From the NCBI GenBank assembly GCA_016873115.1, contig VGYB01000014.1, positions 1 through 46,555 of the forward strand: 46,555 nucleotides of DNA, given 5' to 3'. The notes beneath the pieces were generated by a model. The model saw only the letters and a program-made list of their open reading frames with translations, had not been told where the DNA came from and did no database searches. The translations under genes and the position numbers were made by a program. Of this stretch, positions 1-8,848 are shown piece by piece (the stretch's first letter is position 1; each line of letters opens with the position of its first letter). This DNA is from Planctomycetota bacterium (GTDB lineage Bacteria > Planctomycetota > Phycisphaerae > Phycisphaerales > SM1A02).

Positions 1-470
1 AGCCCTTGAAGGTAGCTCGCGGTGCTCAAGAGGTCACCCTTGCACTGCACGGCGATCCAGTCTGACAGGTCGCGCGACCAACGGCCCGAGCGACGACGGG
101 CGCGCTCGCGGAGTTCGGCAGTCTGCGCCGGGGTCAGGTCGACCATCGACGAGTACGAAGCGCCGAGCGTGTCGAGCGCGTCGCTCAGGCCCGTCAGATC
201 CATGCCGGTGCGGCTCGTCAGTTCGCCGTCCTGCCTGTATCGCGGCGCCGTGATGCTGTACTCGGGCTTCACGCGGACCAGCACGCGGCCGGTCGCAACG
301 CTGCGGCCGGTCCGGGGGTCAGTCGGGACAGACAGGTTGGTTGGACCGGGTCCAGCCTTGCCACGGCCAGCGGCAGCGCGGACCTGTGCATGCGCTGCAC
401 CGGGTTCGAGGGCAACCGAGGCAACGAGCGCAGCAAGGAGGCTGGCATGGGGTACAAAGCGGAAGATCAT
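1..470 (-). CDS. Secreted protein, N-terminal part only (possible S8-type protease propeptide)
   Basis: The frame opens at ATG 470 (GGAG 9 nt upstream) and runs off the left edge, leaving about 156 residues. It begins with a Sec signal peptide (hydrophobic residues about 9-21, cleavage motif AHA|Q after residue 28). A low-complexity Ala/Gly/Pro stretch follows, then a segment with GRVLVRVKPEYSIT, LSDALDTLGASY and ARRRSGRWSRDLSDW. This pattern (a short beta strand VLVRVK, a 'L..LG' stretch, then 'A..RSG...DL') resembles the inhibitor-like prodomain of secreted subtilisin-family proteases. The catalytic triad would lie beyond the edge, so the family call is an inference from the prodomain alone. 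The secreted nature is well supported. Confidence 0.6.
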   Translation of the reverse strand, partial: MIFRFVPHASLLAALVASVALEPGAAHAQVRAAAGRGKAGPGPTNLSVPTDPRTGRSVATGRVLVRVKPEYSITAPRYRQDGELTSRTGMDLTGLSDALDTLGASYSSMVDLTPAQTAELRERARRRSGRWSRDLSDWIAVQCKGDLLSTASYLQG

Positions 471-562
471 CGGTACTTGCTCCGTGGGGTCGATGGCACA
501 GAACCCGCACAGCGGGCCGTTCAGGCAGTCTAGTCCACAATGTGGGTCGCCACAACCGGGAA

Positions 563-1897
563 TCAGCCCTTTGAGGCGGTCGCCTTGAGTACCCGGTGGC
601 CAATGTCCGAGCGGAAAAAGGCACCCGGGAACTCGATGCAGCGAGCGGCCTGGTTGGCCAAAGCCTGCGCCCGCTCAAGGCTTCCGGCAAGCGCCGTGAC
701 ACCCACGACGCGCCCGCCGCTGGTGACGAGCGTTCCATCCTTGAGCCGGGTCGTCCCGGCATGGAAGACCACGAGCTCCTCGCCCTCACCCGCACAAGCT
801 TCCGCCGCGGAGATGCCGGCGATGGGGTCTCCCTTGCGTGGCGTGCCGGGGTAACCCTCGGCGCAGACGGCGACGCAGACGGCCACGCGCTGGTCAAAGG
901 TGAACGAGGCTCCGTCAAGCGAGCCGGTGGCGCAACGCCACAGCGTTTCGACGAGATCGCCTTGGAAGCGCATCATGAGCGGCTGCGTCTCGGGATCACC
1001 GAAGCGTGTGTTGAACTCCAGCACCTTGGGGCCCGCGGGCGTGAGCATCACGCCGGCGTACAGCACGCCCCTGAACGGAATGCCATCGCGCTTGAGCGCA
1101 TCGACCGTCGGCACGAGCACATCGCGGACGATCGCACTCATCGTGGTCTCGTCGGCAAGCGGAGTCGGGCAGTACGCGCCCATGCCGCCGGTGTTGGACC
1201 CCGTGTCGCCCTCACCGACCTGCTTGTGATCCTGGCATGGTTCGAGGAGGCTGATCGTGCTTCCATCGACGAGGGCGAGCACGGAGAGTTCCTGGCCATC
1301 GAGCTTCTCCTCGACCACGATCTTCATGCCGGCGTCGCCGAACTCCTTCGCACCCATCATGCGACGGATGACGGCAGCAGCCTCGCCGCCGCGGTCGCAC
1401 ACGACCACGCCCTTGCCTGCGCAGAGACCGGCGGCCTTGACGACCATCGGTTGGTCACGAGCGAGCACATAGTGCAGGGCAGCATCCATCGAGGTGAACG
1501 ACTTGCCCTCGGCCGTGGGCACGCTGGCTTGACGCATCAGGTCCTTCGCGAAGGCCTTGTCGCTCTCGAGTCGCGCGCCAGCCTGGACCGGGCCGAACAC
1601 GGGCACGCCGGTTGCGGCGATCGCATCGGCCAGGCCCGCCTCGAGCGGCGCCTCGGGGCCAATCACGACGAGGCCGATCTTCTCCTTCGTGAGCCACTGC
1701 AGGAAGTAGAAGTTGCGCTTGGCCGCCACCTCCTCAGGGCAGGCCTTGCACAGGGCTTGGATCCCGGCGTTGGCGGTCCGTTCGCACCAGAGTTCGCCAA
1801 GCCGCGGCGAGCGGCGCATGCGCCACGCGAGCGCGTGCTCCCGACCACCGGAACCGACGAGCAGGACATGGATTCGATCAGGCGGGACTTCGGCCAT
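563..1897 (-). CDS. purD: Phosphoribosylamine--glycine ligase (GAR synthetase)
   Basis: Joins phosphoribosylamine and glycine with ATP to give GAR in step two of purine synthesis; cytosolic. The 444-residue product has the full family length. The N-terminal domain carries GSGGREHA at residues 15-22 and GPEAPLEAG near 80. The ATP-grasp domain shows KAAGLCAGKGVVV near 155, EEKLDGQE near 200, DHKQVGEGDTGSNTGGMGAY near 225-245 and the metal/ATP motif EFNTRFGDPETQ near 300. The frame is open 33 codons further upstream, but homology begins right after ATG 1897, so that start is used. No Shine-Dalgarno precedes it. Instead TACACT lies exactly 6 nt upstream, suggesting a leaderless mRNA. It stands alone, divergent from the next gene, with no other pur gene nearby. 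Confidence 0.96.
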   Translation of the reverse strand: MAEVPPDRIHVLLVGSGGREHALAWRMRRSPRLGELWCERTANAGIQALCKACPEEVAAKRNFYFLQWLTKEKIGLVVIGPEAPLEAGLADAIAATGVPVFGPVQAGARLESDKAFAKDLMRQASVPTAEGKSFTSMDAALHYVLARDQPMVVKAAGLCAGKGVVVCDRGGEAAAVIRRMMGAKEFGDAGMKIVVEEKLDGQELSVLALVDGSTISLLEPCQDHKQVGEGDTGSNTGGMGAYCPTPLADETTMSAIVRDVLVPTVDALKRDGIPFRGVLYAGVMLTPAGPKVLEFNTRFGDPETQPLMMRFQGDLVETLWRCATGSLDGASFTFDQRVAVCVAVCAEGYPGTPRKGDPIAGISAAEACAGEGEELVVFHAGTTRLKDGTLVTSGGRVVGVTALAGSLERAQALANQAARCIEFPGAFFRSDIGHRVLKATASKG

Positions 1898-1903
1898 GGG
1901 GCG

Positions 1904-1909
1904 AGTGTA
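1904..1909 (-). promoter_or_regulatory. Candidate -10 box (TACACT) for leaderless purD
   Basis: TACACT matches the TANNNT form of a -10 element and ends 6 nt before the purD ATG, so transcription would begin at the A of ATG. No matching -35 element was found at 17-18 nt. There is no Shine-Dalgarno in the remaining 6 nt. Confidence 0.45.
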
Positions 1910-1968
1910 ATGGTCACGCCGCGTCGGCCGGGCCTTCGTGCTAGCCTTCGAACCCCGGAGTCTCCACC

Positions 1969-3420
1969 ATGGTTCGAGTCCTTGCCATCGTCGCATGCCT
2001 TGTCGCGCCCGCTGCCGCCCTCGCGCAGGATGGTGCCGACCTCCTCAAGCAACTCAACGGCACCCTGGCCAAGGCCAGCGCCGACAAGCTCAGTTGGAAG
2101 CCCGTGCTCGAGGCATGGGCCGCCATGCCAGCTCCGCCCTGCGCCGCGGATGCAGGCTGTGGGCAGGATTCGATCTGGCCCGGCATGAAGGAGTGGTCGA
2201 AGTTCGCGGACTGGGCCAAGGCCAATCCAGGGATGGGCAAGGCGCTGATCCAAGCGCAGTCGGCGCTCGCGTGGGGGATGCCCTACGGAGATGCGTCGCT
2301 GCCCGCCGGGCTCAAGGGCAAGGGGGTTGCCGTGCTCTTGGGTGACGGGGACCACCTCGTCAACATGAAGGTCGGCTACCTGGCGGCGCTGCGCACCATC
2401 GGTCAGTATGTCACGGCTGAGCAGTACCGACTCTGCGACGAGGGCAAGTTCAAGGAAGGCTTCGAACTCGGCGTGGCGTACCTGCGAGTCCTGCGTCAGG
2501 TCTGCGACCAATCGCTCCTTGCCGAGAAGCTCTTCGGCATGGAGCAACTCTCGCAGGCGCTGTCGGTCCAGCGCGACATGCTCTGGCGATACCGCGACAA
2601 GGCGCCGGCAGCCGTGTTGGCTGAGGCGGCACTCAAGGGCTACCCGTTCCTGGGCATCGGTGACAGTGAGCGCATGCGTCGCCTGCTGATGCCCGAGGGT
2701 GACCGGCTTGTGGTTGCCGCGCAACTGGCGCTCGGTTTCGACGACGCGGGACAGCCCGATGCCGATCGCTTCGCGGCCGTCTTCGGTGCCGACCCCGATC
2801 ATGCGAGTCCGATGCAGCGCTTCGGTGAGGAGAAGATGTGGAAGCGCGTGGCCGAGCTCCATGGCAGCCTCGATGCGAGCGAGGAGAAACTGCAGGCGAT
2901 CTACGACGACTGGTGGCGGCGCTGGCGCATGCGCCCGTACGGCAATCCGATCTTCGCGCTGCCGACGGAGACGAGCCGGCTCAACCCCGTCAAGTACGCG
3001 GCGGTCGCCAAGCTCCTTCAGGACCTGACCAAGGCCTTCGATGCACGCAATGTGCTGATCGCCAACGCCAATGGCACGGCGTTCGCCGCCGCGGTGGTGG
3101 CTCGCTACCGGGCCGATCAGGGGCGCTGGCCGCAGAAGCTCGAGATCGCGATCCAGGCCGACTACATGAAGACGAAGATGAACCTCGATCCCTACGACAA
3201 GGGATACAAGGGCTTCGAGTATCGAGCGCTTGCCAAGCCCAAGGCAGTCGATGCTGCGGTCGGTCGCATCGAGGCACCGGGTGTTCTCATCTTCGCCAAG
3301 GGCATCGATCACGAGAGCAACGAGGCTGAGTCCCATACCGACGACGGGTCGAAGGGCGACATCCTCATTTGGCCGCCCGTGCGCGAACTCGCTCGTGAGC
3401 AGGGATTGCTCGGCTCCTGA
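1969..3420 (+). CDS. Secreted protein of unknown function
   Basis: A 483-residue protein with a clear signal peptide (hydrophobic residues 4-18, ALA|QD at about 19). I do not recognise the family. The mature part is alpha-helical in appearance, rich in Trp and charged residues, has scattered cysteines (one CxxxxxC near residue 55) and a Trp/Arg-rich stretch near 305-315. The C-terminal third contains KYAAVAKLLQDLTKAFDARN and a segment around RYRADQGRWPQKLE. That segment resembles the short motif following the helix of secreted planctomycete proteins that process or sense pilin-like material, but this is too weak for a call. GGAG lies 9 nt before the ATG. The gene starts a same-strand run with trxB (21-nt gap) and the symporter (6-nt gap), so the three may be co-transcribed. 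Confidence 0.85.
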   Translation: MVRVLAIVACLVAPAAALAQDGADLLKQLNGTLAKASADKLSWKPVLEAWAAMPAPPCAADAGCGQDSIWPGMKEWSKFADWAKANPGMGKALIQAQSALAWGMPYGDASLPAGLKGKGVAVLLGDGDHLVNMKVGYLAALRTIGQYVTAEQYRLCDEGKFKEGFELGVAYLRVLRQVCDQSLLAEKLFGMEQLSQALSVQRDMLWRYRDKAPAAVLAEAALKGYPFLGIGDSERMRRLLMPEGDRLVVAAQLALGFDDAGQPDADRFAAVFGADPDHASPMQRFGEEKMWKRVAELHGSLDASEEKLQAIYDDWWRRWRMRPYGNPIFALPTETSRLNPVKYAAVAKLLQDLTKAFDARNVLIANANGTAFAAAVVARYRADQGRWPQKLEIAIQADYMKTKMNLDPYDKGYKGFEYRALAKPKAVDAAVGRIEAPGVLIFAKGIDHESNEAESHTDDGSKGDILIWPPVRELAREQGLLGS

Positions 3421-3441
3421 AGCGAGTGCAGGAACATCACC

Positions 3442-4419
3442 ATGCACGACGGCATCGAGAAGGTGGTCATCATCGGCAGCGGCCCGGCAGGCTGGACCGC
3501 TGCGATCTATGCAGCGCGTGCGAGGCTGTCGCCGGTCGTCTATGTCGGAGTGCCCGCGTCGAATCCCGCGCCCGTGCTGCCGGGTGGGCAGCTCATGATG
3601 ACGACCGAGGTCGAGAATTACCCGGGCTTCCCGCACGGCGTGACCGGCCCCGAGATGATGCAGAAGTTCCAAGAGCAGGCCGAGCGCTTCGGCACGCGAG
3701 TGGTCGGCGATGACATCGTCCACTGTGACTTCTCGCAGCGACCCTTCACGCTCAAGACCGGTGACGGCAAGGTCGTGCGCGCGCACGCGGTGATCATCGC
3801 GACGGGGGCGACGGCGAACTGGCTGGGCCTCAAGAACGAATTGCACCTGGCGCAGACTGGCGGCGGCGTCAGCGCCTGCGCCGTGTGTGACGGTGCGCTG
3901 CCGATCTACCGAGGCGCCACGGTCGCGGTGGTTGGTGGCGGCGACACCGCCATGGAAGAAGCGAGCTACCTGACCAAGTTCGCCGGCAAGGTGCTCGTCA
4001 TCCACCGTCGCGACAGCTTCCGCGCGAGCAAGGCGATGCAGGAGCGCATCCTCAAGGATCCCAAGGCCGAGGTGCTCTGGAACAAGGTCGTCGTCGACGT
4101 GATCGGCGAAAAGCGCATCGAGGCGGTCGAACTCGAGGACACCGTGACCAAGGAGCGCTCGCGCATGGCCGTCGGCGGTCTCTTCATCGCGATCGGTCAC
4201 TCGCCGGCGACGAAGTTCCTGCAGGGGACCGGGCTGACCTTCGATGAGAAGGGCTATGTGGTGCTGCCCACGCGATCGAGCGCGACGAATGTCGACGGCG
4301 TGTTCGCCGCGGGTGATGTGGCCGATCCCACCTATCGCCAGGCGGTCAGCGCTGCGGGCATGGGATGCCAGGCGGCGATCGATTGCGAACGCTGGCTCGC
4401 CGGCCAGGGCGTGCACTGA
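3442..4419 (+). CDS. trxB: Thioredoxin-disulfide reductase
   Basis: Transfers electrons from NADPH through FAD to thioredoxin in the cytosol. The 325-residue product has the FAD-binding GSGPAG at 12-17, PGGQLMMTTEVENYPGF near 47-63, the redox-active pair C146-A-V-C149 followed by DG, the NADPH-binding GGGDTA at 165-170 with HRRDSFRAS near 184, and the closing FAD motif GVFAAGDVAD near 288. The inner residues of the active site are Ala-Val rather than the Escherichia coli Ala-Thr, a common variant. AGGA 9-10 nt upstream supports ATG 3442. It sits between the secreted unknown and the symporter. No thioredoxin gene lies in the window. Confidence 0.96.
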   Translation: MHDGIEKVVIIGSGPAGWTAAIYAARARLSPVVYVGVPASNPAPVLPGGQLMMTTEVENYPGFPHGVTGPEMMQKFQEQAERFGTRVVGDDIVHCDFSQRPFTLKTGDGKVVRAHAVIIATGATANWLGLKNELHLAQTGGGVSACAVCDGALPIYRGATVAVVGGGDTAMEEASYLTKFAGKVLVIHRRDSFRASKAMQERILKDPKAEVLWNKVVVDVIGEKRIEAVELEDTVTKERSRMAVGGLFIAIGHSPATKFLQGTGLTFDEKGYVVLPTRSSATNVDGVFAAGDVADPTYRQAVSAAGMGCQAAIDCERWLAGQGVH

Positions 4420-4425
4420 AGCCGC

Positions 4426-5724
4426 ATGGGTGCCGCGACGACATCGACCCGCACGAAGGACCGATGGGTCACATTCGGGTCGCTCATCGCGATGGTGCTC
4501 GGCGCGGGCCTGGGCGAGTGGATCCACCGCAACGGTGGTACGGCCGATGGATTCGCGCTTGTGGGCGAGATGCTCTTGGTGCGTCCGCTGCTCCTGCTCG
4601 TGGTTCCGCTCATCCTGCTCAGCGTGATCGGTGGTGCAGCGAGCCTCGGTGCCACGGGTCGGCTCGGGCTCCTCGGGGGGGCCACGCTGGCGTTCTTCAT
4701 CTCGACCATGGCGATCGCCGCTGCGCTCGGTGCGGTGCTCGTGACATGGTTCGCGCCGGGTGCCGGCATCGACCCGGCCGCGGCTGCCGCGCTGAAGGCG
4801 GCACCTGCCGCGCTGCCGGCGGCCGCCACGACGGGCGAGGTCGGCTCGCTGCACGACGCGTGGCGCTCGATCCTCGTCCAGCTCGTGCCGAAGAACGTGT
4901 TCGGTGAGATGGTTGCCGCACGCCCGCTGGGCCTGATCACCTTCAGCGTCCTGATCGGGCTTGGGCTCTCGGCGATCGGTGATGCCGGGCGCACGGCGCT
5001 CGAGGTGATCGAGGGCCTGAACCAGGCGCTGATGCGCGCCATCGGCTGGGTGCTCTGGGTGTTGCCCATCGGCGTGCTGGCGCTGGTGACCTCGAGCGTG
5101 GCGCGTGCGGGCTTCGAGGCGCTCTCGGGCTCGCTCGGTTCGTACATGCTCGTCGTGATCGGCGGCCTGCTGATCCATGCGTTGGTCATCCTTCCGCTGA
5201 TCATGGGTCTCCTGGGCGGGGGCAACCCGTACGCGTTCCTCTGGCACGTCCGTCGGGCGCTCGTCACGGCGTTCAGCACCAGTTCGAGCAGTGCCACGCT
5301 GCCGGTCACGATGGAGGCGTGTGAGTCGGCCGGTTGCAGCCGCCGCTCCACGCGCTTCGTCTGCCCGCTCGGCTCGACCCTCAACATGGACGGCACCGCG
5401 CTCTACGAGGCGGTTGCGGTCGTCTTCCTCTGCCAGCTCTTCGGGATTGCGCTCGGCGGGGCAGAGCTCGTCATTGTCGTGGTCACGGCCACGCTCGCGG
5501 CGGTCGGGGCTGCCGGGATCCCCAGCGCGGGACTCGTGACGATGGTGCTCGTCGTGCAGGCGGTGAATGCCAGCCTGGGCAACGATCCCGCGCGCTCCTT
5601 GCCGATCGAGGCGATCGGCATCATCATTGGCGTCGACCGCATCCTGGACATGGTGCGCACGATGGTCAATGTGCAGGGCGACATGTTCGGCGCGCGGCTG
5701 CTCACGCGACTCGCGCCTGATTGA
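4426..5724 (+). CDS. Dicarboxylate/amino acid:cation symporter (GltP/DctA family)
   Basis: Inner-membrane secondary transporter that couples uptake of dicarboxylates or acidic amino acids to Na+ or H+. Of 432 residues, the N-terminal half has several membrane helices, with an Ala/Pro-rich loop at about 117-137. The C-terminal half has the family hallmarks: serine-rich re-entrant hairpin SSSSATLP at 286-293, the cation/substrate motif NMDGT at 320-324, the second hairpin AAGIPSAGL near 365, and DRILDMVRTMVNVQGD near 397-412, whose Asp and Asn contact substrate and cation. Substrate choice (glutamate, aspartate, C4-dicarboxylate) cannot be read from sequence with certainty. The start lies 6 nt after the trxB stop, which suggests translational coupling. 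Confidence 0.9.
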   Translation: MGAATTSTRTKDRWVTFGSLIAMVLGAGLGEWIHRNGGTADGFALVGEMLLVRPLLLLVVPLILLSVIGGAASLGATGRLGLLGGATLAFFISTMAIAAALGAVLVTWFAPGAGIDPAAAAALKAAPAALPAAATTGEVGSLHDAWRSILVQLVPKNVFGEMVAARPLGLITFSVLIGLGLSAIGDAGRTALEVIEGLNQALMRAIGWVLWVLPIGVLALVTSSVARAGFEALSGSLGSYMLVVIGGLLIHALVILPLIMGLLGGGNPYAFLWHVRRALVTAFSTSSSSATLPVTMEACESAGCSRRSTRFVCPLGSTLNMDGTALYEAVAVVFLCQLFGIALGGAELVIVVVTATLAAVGAAGIPSAGLVTMVLVVQAVNASLGNDPARSLPIEAIGIIIGVDRILDMVRTMVNVQGDMFGARLLTRLAPD

Positions 5725-5763
5725 CCCGGTCGTGCCCGGGCATCGTTCCGCGGGGCAGTCGGT

Positions 5764-7560
5764 TCAGGCCTTCACCGGGAGCGACTGGCGCACATGGAGT
5801 TCGTGCAGTTGCGCCGGGTCGACCGGGCCCGGTGCCTCGATCATGAGGTCGCCGCCCGACTGGGTCTTCGGGAACGCAATCACATCACGGATGTTGTCGG
5901 TGCCCACGATGTGCATGACCAGGCGGTCGAGGCCGAACGCGATGCCGCCGTGCGGCGGCGCGCCGTGGCGCAGCGCACTGAGCAGGAAGCCGAACTTGGC
6001 GTTCGCATCCTCGGCCGTGAGGCCGATGAGCTTGAAGACGCGCTCCTGCACATCCATGCGGTGGATGCGGATCGAGCCGCCCGCGATCTCGCTGCCGTTG
6101 AGCACGAGGTCGTAGCCAGCGCTCAGGCACGCGCCTGGATCGCTCTCCAGGATCGGGAACTGGTCGGGGTTGGGGCTCGTGAAGGGGTGATGCAGCGCGA
6201 CCCAACGCTTGCCATCCTCGTCCCAGTCGAACATCGGGAAGTCGATGACCCAGAGGAAGTTCCAGCGGCCCTCGGGGATGAGGCCGAGGTCGCCAGCAAG
6301 CTTCAGGCGCAGCTCGCCCATTGTCTTGGTGGCAACATCCCAGCCGTCGCAGGCGAAGAGCACGGCATCGCCCACCTGAAGGCCCAGGCGCTCGATCAGG
6401 CGATCCTTGATCGGCTCGAGGAACTTGGCGATCCCGGTCTCGAAGCCCTTGGCGGTGAGCTTCACCACCGGGACGCCGCCGGCCTTGAAGGTCCGCACCC
6501 ACTCCGAGTAGCCGTCGGTCATCTTGCGCGTGAGCTTCTCGGCGCCGCCCGGCACGCGGATGCACTTGACCACGCCCTTGCGGCCAGTGGCGCTGCGCTT
6601 GGCCAGCGCATCCTGGAAGACCTTGAAGTCACAGGCCGATGCGAGGTCCGACACATCATGGATGTGCAGGTCGAAACGGGTGTCCGGGCGGTCGATGCCG
6701 TAGCGCTCCATGGCTTCGGCATAGGTCATCATCGGCACCTTGCCGATGTCGTACTGGAAGAGCTCGCTCCAGAGACCGCGCACGAAGCCAGTCATCATCG
6801 ACATCACATCCTCGCGTTCGATGAAGGACATTTCGAGGTCGATCTGGCTGAACTCGGCCTGACGGTCGGCGCGGGGATCCTCGTCACGAAGGCAGCGGCA
6901 GATCTGCATGTACCGATCGCACCCGGCGACCATCAGGATCTGCTTGAAGAGTTGCGGGCTCTGCGGAAGCGCGTACCAGCTTCCGGGGTGAAGGCGGCTG
7001 GGCACGATGAAGTCGCGCGCGCCCTCGGGGGTGCTCTTGATGAGCAGGGGAGTCTCGATCTCCATGAAGCCGTTGCCCGCGAAGTAATCGCGCGCGAACT
7101 TGGTGATGCGGCTCCGGGTCTTGAGGATGTGCTGCATGCGCGGCCGGCGCAGATCGATGTACCGGTAGCGCAGGCGGGTTTCCTCGTTGATCTTCTCGGC
7201 ATCGTGCTCGTCGGGGAGGATCGGCGGGGTCTCGGCCTTGTTGAAGACCTCGAGGCGTTCGACGACCACCTCGACCTCACCCGTGGCGAGCTTGGGGTTC
7301 GGGCCGCCGGCGCGCAGGCGAACCGTGCCCTGCACGGCCACCACATCCTCGCGTCGCAACGCGTGCGCCGCGGTCACCACCTCGTCGGCACTCGACTCGA
7401 GGTCGAAGACCACCTGGGCCAGGCCCTCCTTGTCGCGCAGGTCGATGAAGAACAGCCCCTTGCCTTGGTCGCGGTAGGTGTTGACCCAGCCGCAGATGGT
7501 GACGGACTCTCCCGCATGGACGGGACGCAGTTGGCCGCAGAAGTGGGTGCGCTTGAGCAT
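5764..7560 (-). CDS. aspS: Aspartyl-tRNA synthetase (possibly non-discriminating)
   Basis: Charges tRNA with aspartate; class II synthetase, cytosolic. The 598-residue product has the bacterial architecture: an N-terminal OB-fold anticodon-binding domain (about 1-110), a class II core with YALPQSPQLFKQ and RDEDPRADRQ (motif 2), a GAD-type insertion domain in the middle, and motif 3 GIAFGLDRL at 539-547. The start is ATG 7560, where MLKRTHFCGQLR matches the family N-terminus; the frame is open upstream but without homology. In the anticodon domain the position that separates Asp-specific from Asp/Asn-specific enzymes reads RDQGKG (Gln32, with one extra residue), neither the Leu nor the His seen in the two known classes. 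Divergent from lpxB, convergent with the symporter. Confidence 0.96.
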   Translation of the reverse strand: MLKRTHFCGQLRPVHAGESVTICGWVNTYRDQGKGLFFIDLRDKEGLAQVVFDLESSADEVVTAAHALRREDVVAVQGTVRLRAGGPNPKLATGEVEVVVERLEVFNKAETPPILPDEHDAEKINEETRLRYRYIDLRRPRMQHILKTRSRITKFARDYFAGNGFMEIETPLLIKSTPEGARDFIVPSRLHPGSWYALPQSPQLFKQILMVAGCDRYMQICRCLRDEDPRADRQAEFSQIDLEMSFIEREDVMSMMTGFVRGLWSELFQYDIGKVPMMTYAEAMERYGIDRPDTRFDLHIHDVSDLASACDFKVFQDALAKRSATGRKGVVKCIRVPGGAEKLTRKMTDGYSEWVRTFKAGGVPVVKLTAKGFETGIAKFLEPIKDRLIERLGLQVGDAVLFACDGWDVATKTMGELRLKLAGDLGLIPEGRWNFLWVIDFPMFDWDEDGKRWVALHHPFTSPNPDQFPILESDPGACLSAGYDLVLNGSEIAGGSIRIHRMDVQERVFKLIGLTAEDANAKFGFLLSALRHGAPPHGGIAFGLDRLVMHIVGTDNIRDVIAFPKTQSGGDLMIEAPGPVDPAQLHELHVRQSLPVKA

Positions 7561-7582
7561 GGTGGTGCCTGTCGGGCGGGGG

Positions 7583-7588
7583 ATCCTA
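7583..7588 (-). promoter_or_regulatory. Candidate -10 box (TAGGAT) for aspS
   Basis: TAGGAT lies 22 nt before the aspS ATG, which would give a leader of about 16 nt. No convincing -35 element is seen. It shares the 67-nt aspS-lpxB divergent region with the lpxB box. Confidence 0.3.
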
Positions 7589-7614
7589 GCCGACACGGTG
7601 GGTGGGCTGACGGC

Positions 7615-7620
7615 TACGCT
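7615..7620 (+). promoter_or_regulatory. Candidate -10 box (TACGCT) for leaderless lpxB
   Basis: TACGCT fits TANNNT and ends 7 nt before the lpxB ATG. The intervening CCGGCCC has no Shine-Dalgarno, so a leaderless transcript is likely if this is the promoter. Confidence 0.35.
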
Positions 7621-7627
7621 CCGGCCC

Positions 7628-8848
7628 ATGGCAGTCGCGCACGGCGCAGGGTCCCGGACGATCCTCCTGACGGCCTTCGAGCCCTCTGGCGATGCCCACG
7701 CTGCGCCGGTCATCCGCGCGCTTCGTGAGCAGGATCCGACGGTCCGCATCGCCGCCTTTGGTGGCCCCCACATGCGCGAGGCCGGCGCGGAGATGATCGG
7801 GATCACCGCCGAGGACGGCGCCATGGGTCTGGCGGGCCTGGGCAGGATCGCCATGGTGCGGCGCGTGCGTCGCGAGGTGGCGGAGTGGTCGCTCGCCAAC
7901 CGCGTGGTGCTGCATGTGCCCGTCGACAGTCCCGCCGCGAACTTCCCGGTGGTCAAGGCCATCCGCCCGCGCGGCATCCGCACCGTGCACTTGGTCGCGC
8001 CGCAGATGTGGGCCTGGGGCGAATGGCGCTTGGCCAAGCTGCGCCGGCTCACGGACCTGGTCCTGTGCCTGCTGCCCTTCGAGGAGGAGTGGTTCCGCGA
8101 ACGCGGCGTCCAGGCCGCCTTCATCGGTCACCCGGTCATCAATCGAGGCTTCGATGAAGCGGCGCTCGCTGCCTCCATCCGCCATCTGCCGAGCGGCTCG
8201 CCGAAGATCGCGCTGCTGCCCGGCAGCCGAAGCCAGGAACTGAAGGCCAACCTGAGGTCGATGGTCGAGGCGTTCATCGAACTGCAGGGGCGCCACCGTG
8301 GGATGACCGGGGTCATCGTGGCTGCGAACGAGAACCTCGCTCACCTTGCCATGCGACTGGTGCCGAGCCTTCCCAACGGCCTGCATGTGGTGCTTGGCGG
8401 GATCGATGGCGCACTGCGCTGGTGTGATCTGGCCATCAATGTCTCGGGCACCGTGTCGCTCGATGTCGCTCGGCACGGAAAGCCGATGGTCGGGCTCTAC
8501 CGTGTCAACTGGCTGTCGTACCTCATCTCGAAACTCGTGCTTCGCGCACCGTATCGGCTCCTGCCCAACATCATCGCAGGCAAGGAGGTCGTTCCGGAGT
8601 TCGTACCCACGCCACTCGGGGCGCAGACCTTCGCCGATGCAGCCGACGAGTTCCTCAAGGATTCGCGGCGCGCGGCCGCGACCAGCGCCGAGCTTCGTCG
8701 CATGATGGTGCCCTACGCGGGACACCATCCCGGCCCGGAGGCGGCCGCACTCATCCTTCGCGTGCTGGCCAAGGGCGCACTCTCCAAGGACGAGATCACC
8801 GCTGCGCTGGCCTCGGTCAAAGCCGCTGCACCGGCACGATCGCCGTGA
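7628..8848 (+). CDS. lpxB: Lipid-A-disaccharide synthase
   Basis: Glycosyltransferase (GT-B, family 19) that joins UDP-diacylglucosamine and lipid X to form the lipid A disaccharide at the inner membrane. The 406-residue product carries the family marks in order: EPSGDAHAAPVIRAL near the N-terminus (EASGD in most homologues), GGPHMREAGAE, the APQMWAWGEWRLAKL segment, LPFEEEWF, FIGHP, IALLPGSRSQEL, and the C-terminal nucleotide-sugar site SGTVSLDVARHGKPMV with RLLPNIIAGKEVVPE. ATG 7628 is chosen because homology starts a few residues later; the open frame extends 50 codons upstream over the aspS start. No other lpx gene is nearby. Its 3' end overlaps that of the opposite-strand gene by 32 nt. 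Its presence implies a lipid A-containing outer membrane. Confidence 0.93.
   Translation: MAVAHGAGSRTILLTAFEPSGDAHAAPVIRALREQDPTVRIAAFGGPHMREAGAEMIGITAEDGAMGLAGLGRIAMVRRVRREVAEWSLANRVVLHVPVDSPAANFPVVKAIRPRGIRTVHLVAPQMWAWGEWRLAKLRRLTDLVLCLLPFEEEWFRERGVQAAFIGHPVINRGFDEAALAASIRHLPSGSPKIALLPGSRSQELKANLRSMVEAFIELQGRHRGMTGVIVAANENLAHLAMRLVPSLPNGLHVVLGGIDGALRWCDLAINVSGTVSLDVARHGKPMVGLYRVNWLSYLISKLVLRAPYRLLPNIIAGKEVVPEFVPTPLGAQTFADAADEFLKDSRRAAATSAELRRMMVPYAGHHPGPEAAALILRVLAKGALSKDEITAALASVKAAAPARSP

Noticed and set aside
1663-5247. Open frame of about 1194 codons on the minus strand opposite the 1969 gene, trxB and the symporter
   Set aside because: His/Arg/Glu-rich antisense of well-recognised genes; no domain or start signal.
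5725-5740. Hairpin between the symporter and aspS as a terminator
   Set aside because: Only a 5-bp CCCGG/CCGGG stem and no T-tract on either strand.
7478-7627. Upstream extension of lpxB
   Set aside because: Overlaps the aspS start and shows no LpxB homology.
5794-7728. Long plus-strand frame opposite aspS
   Set aside because: Antisense of aspS; no homology.
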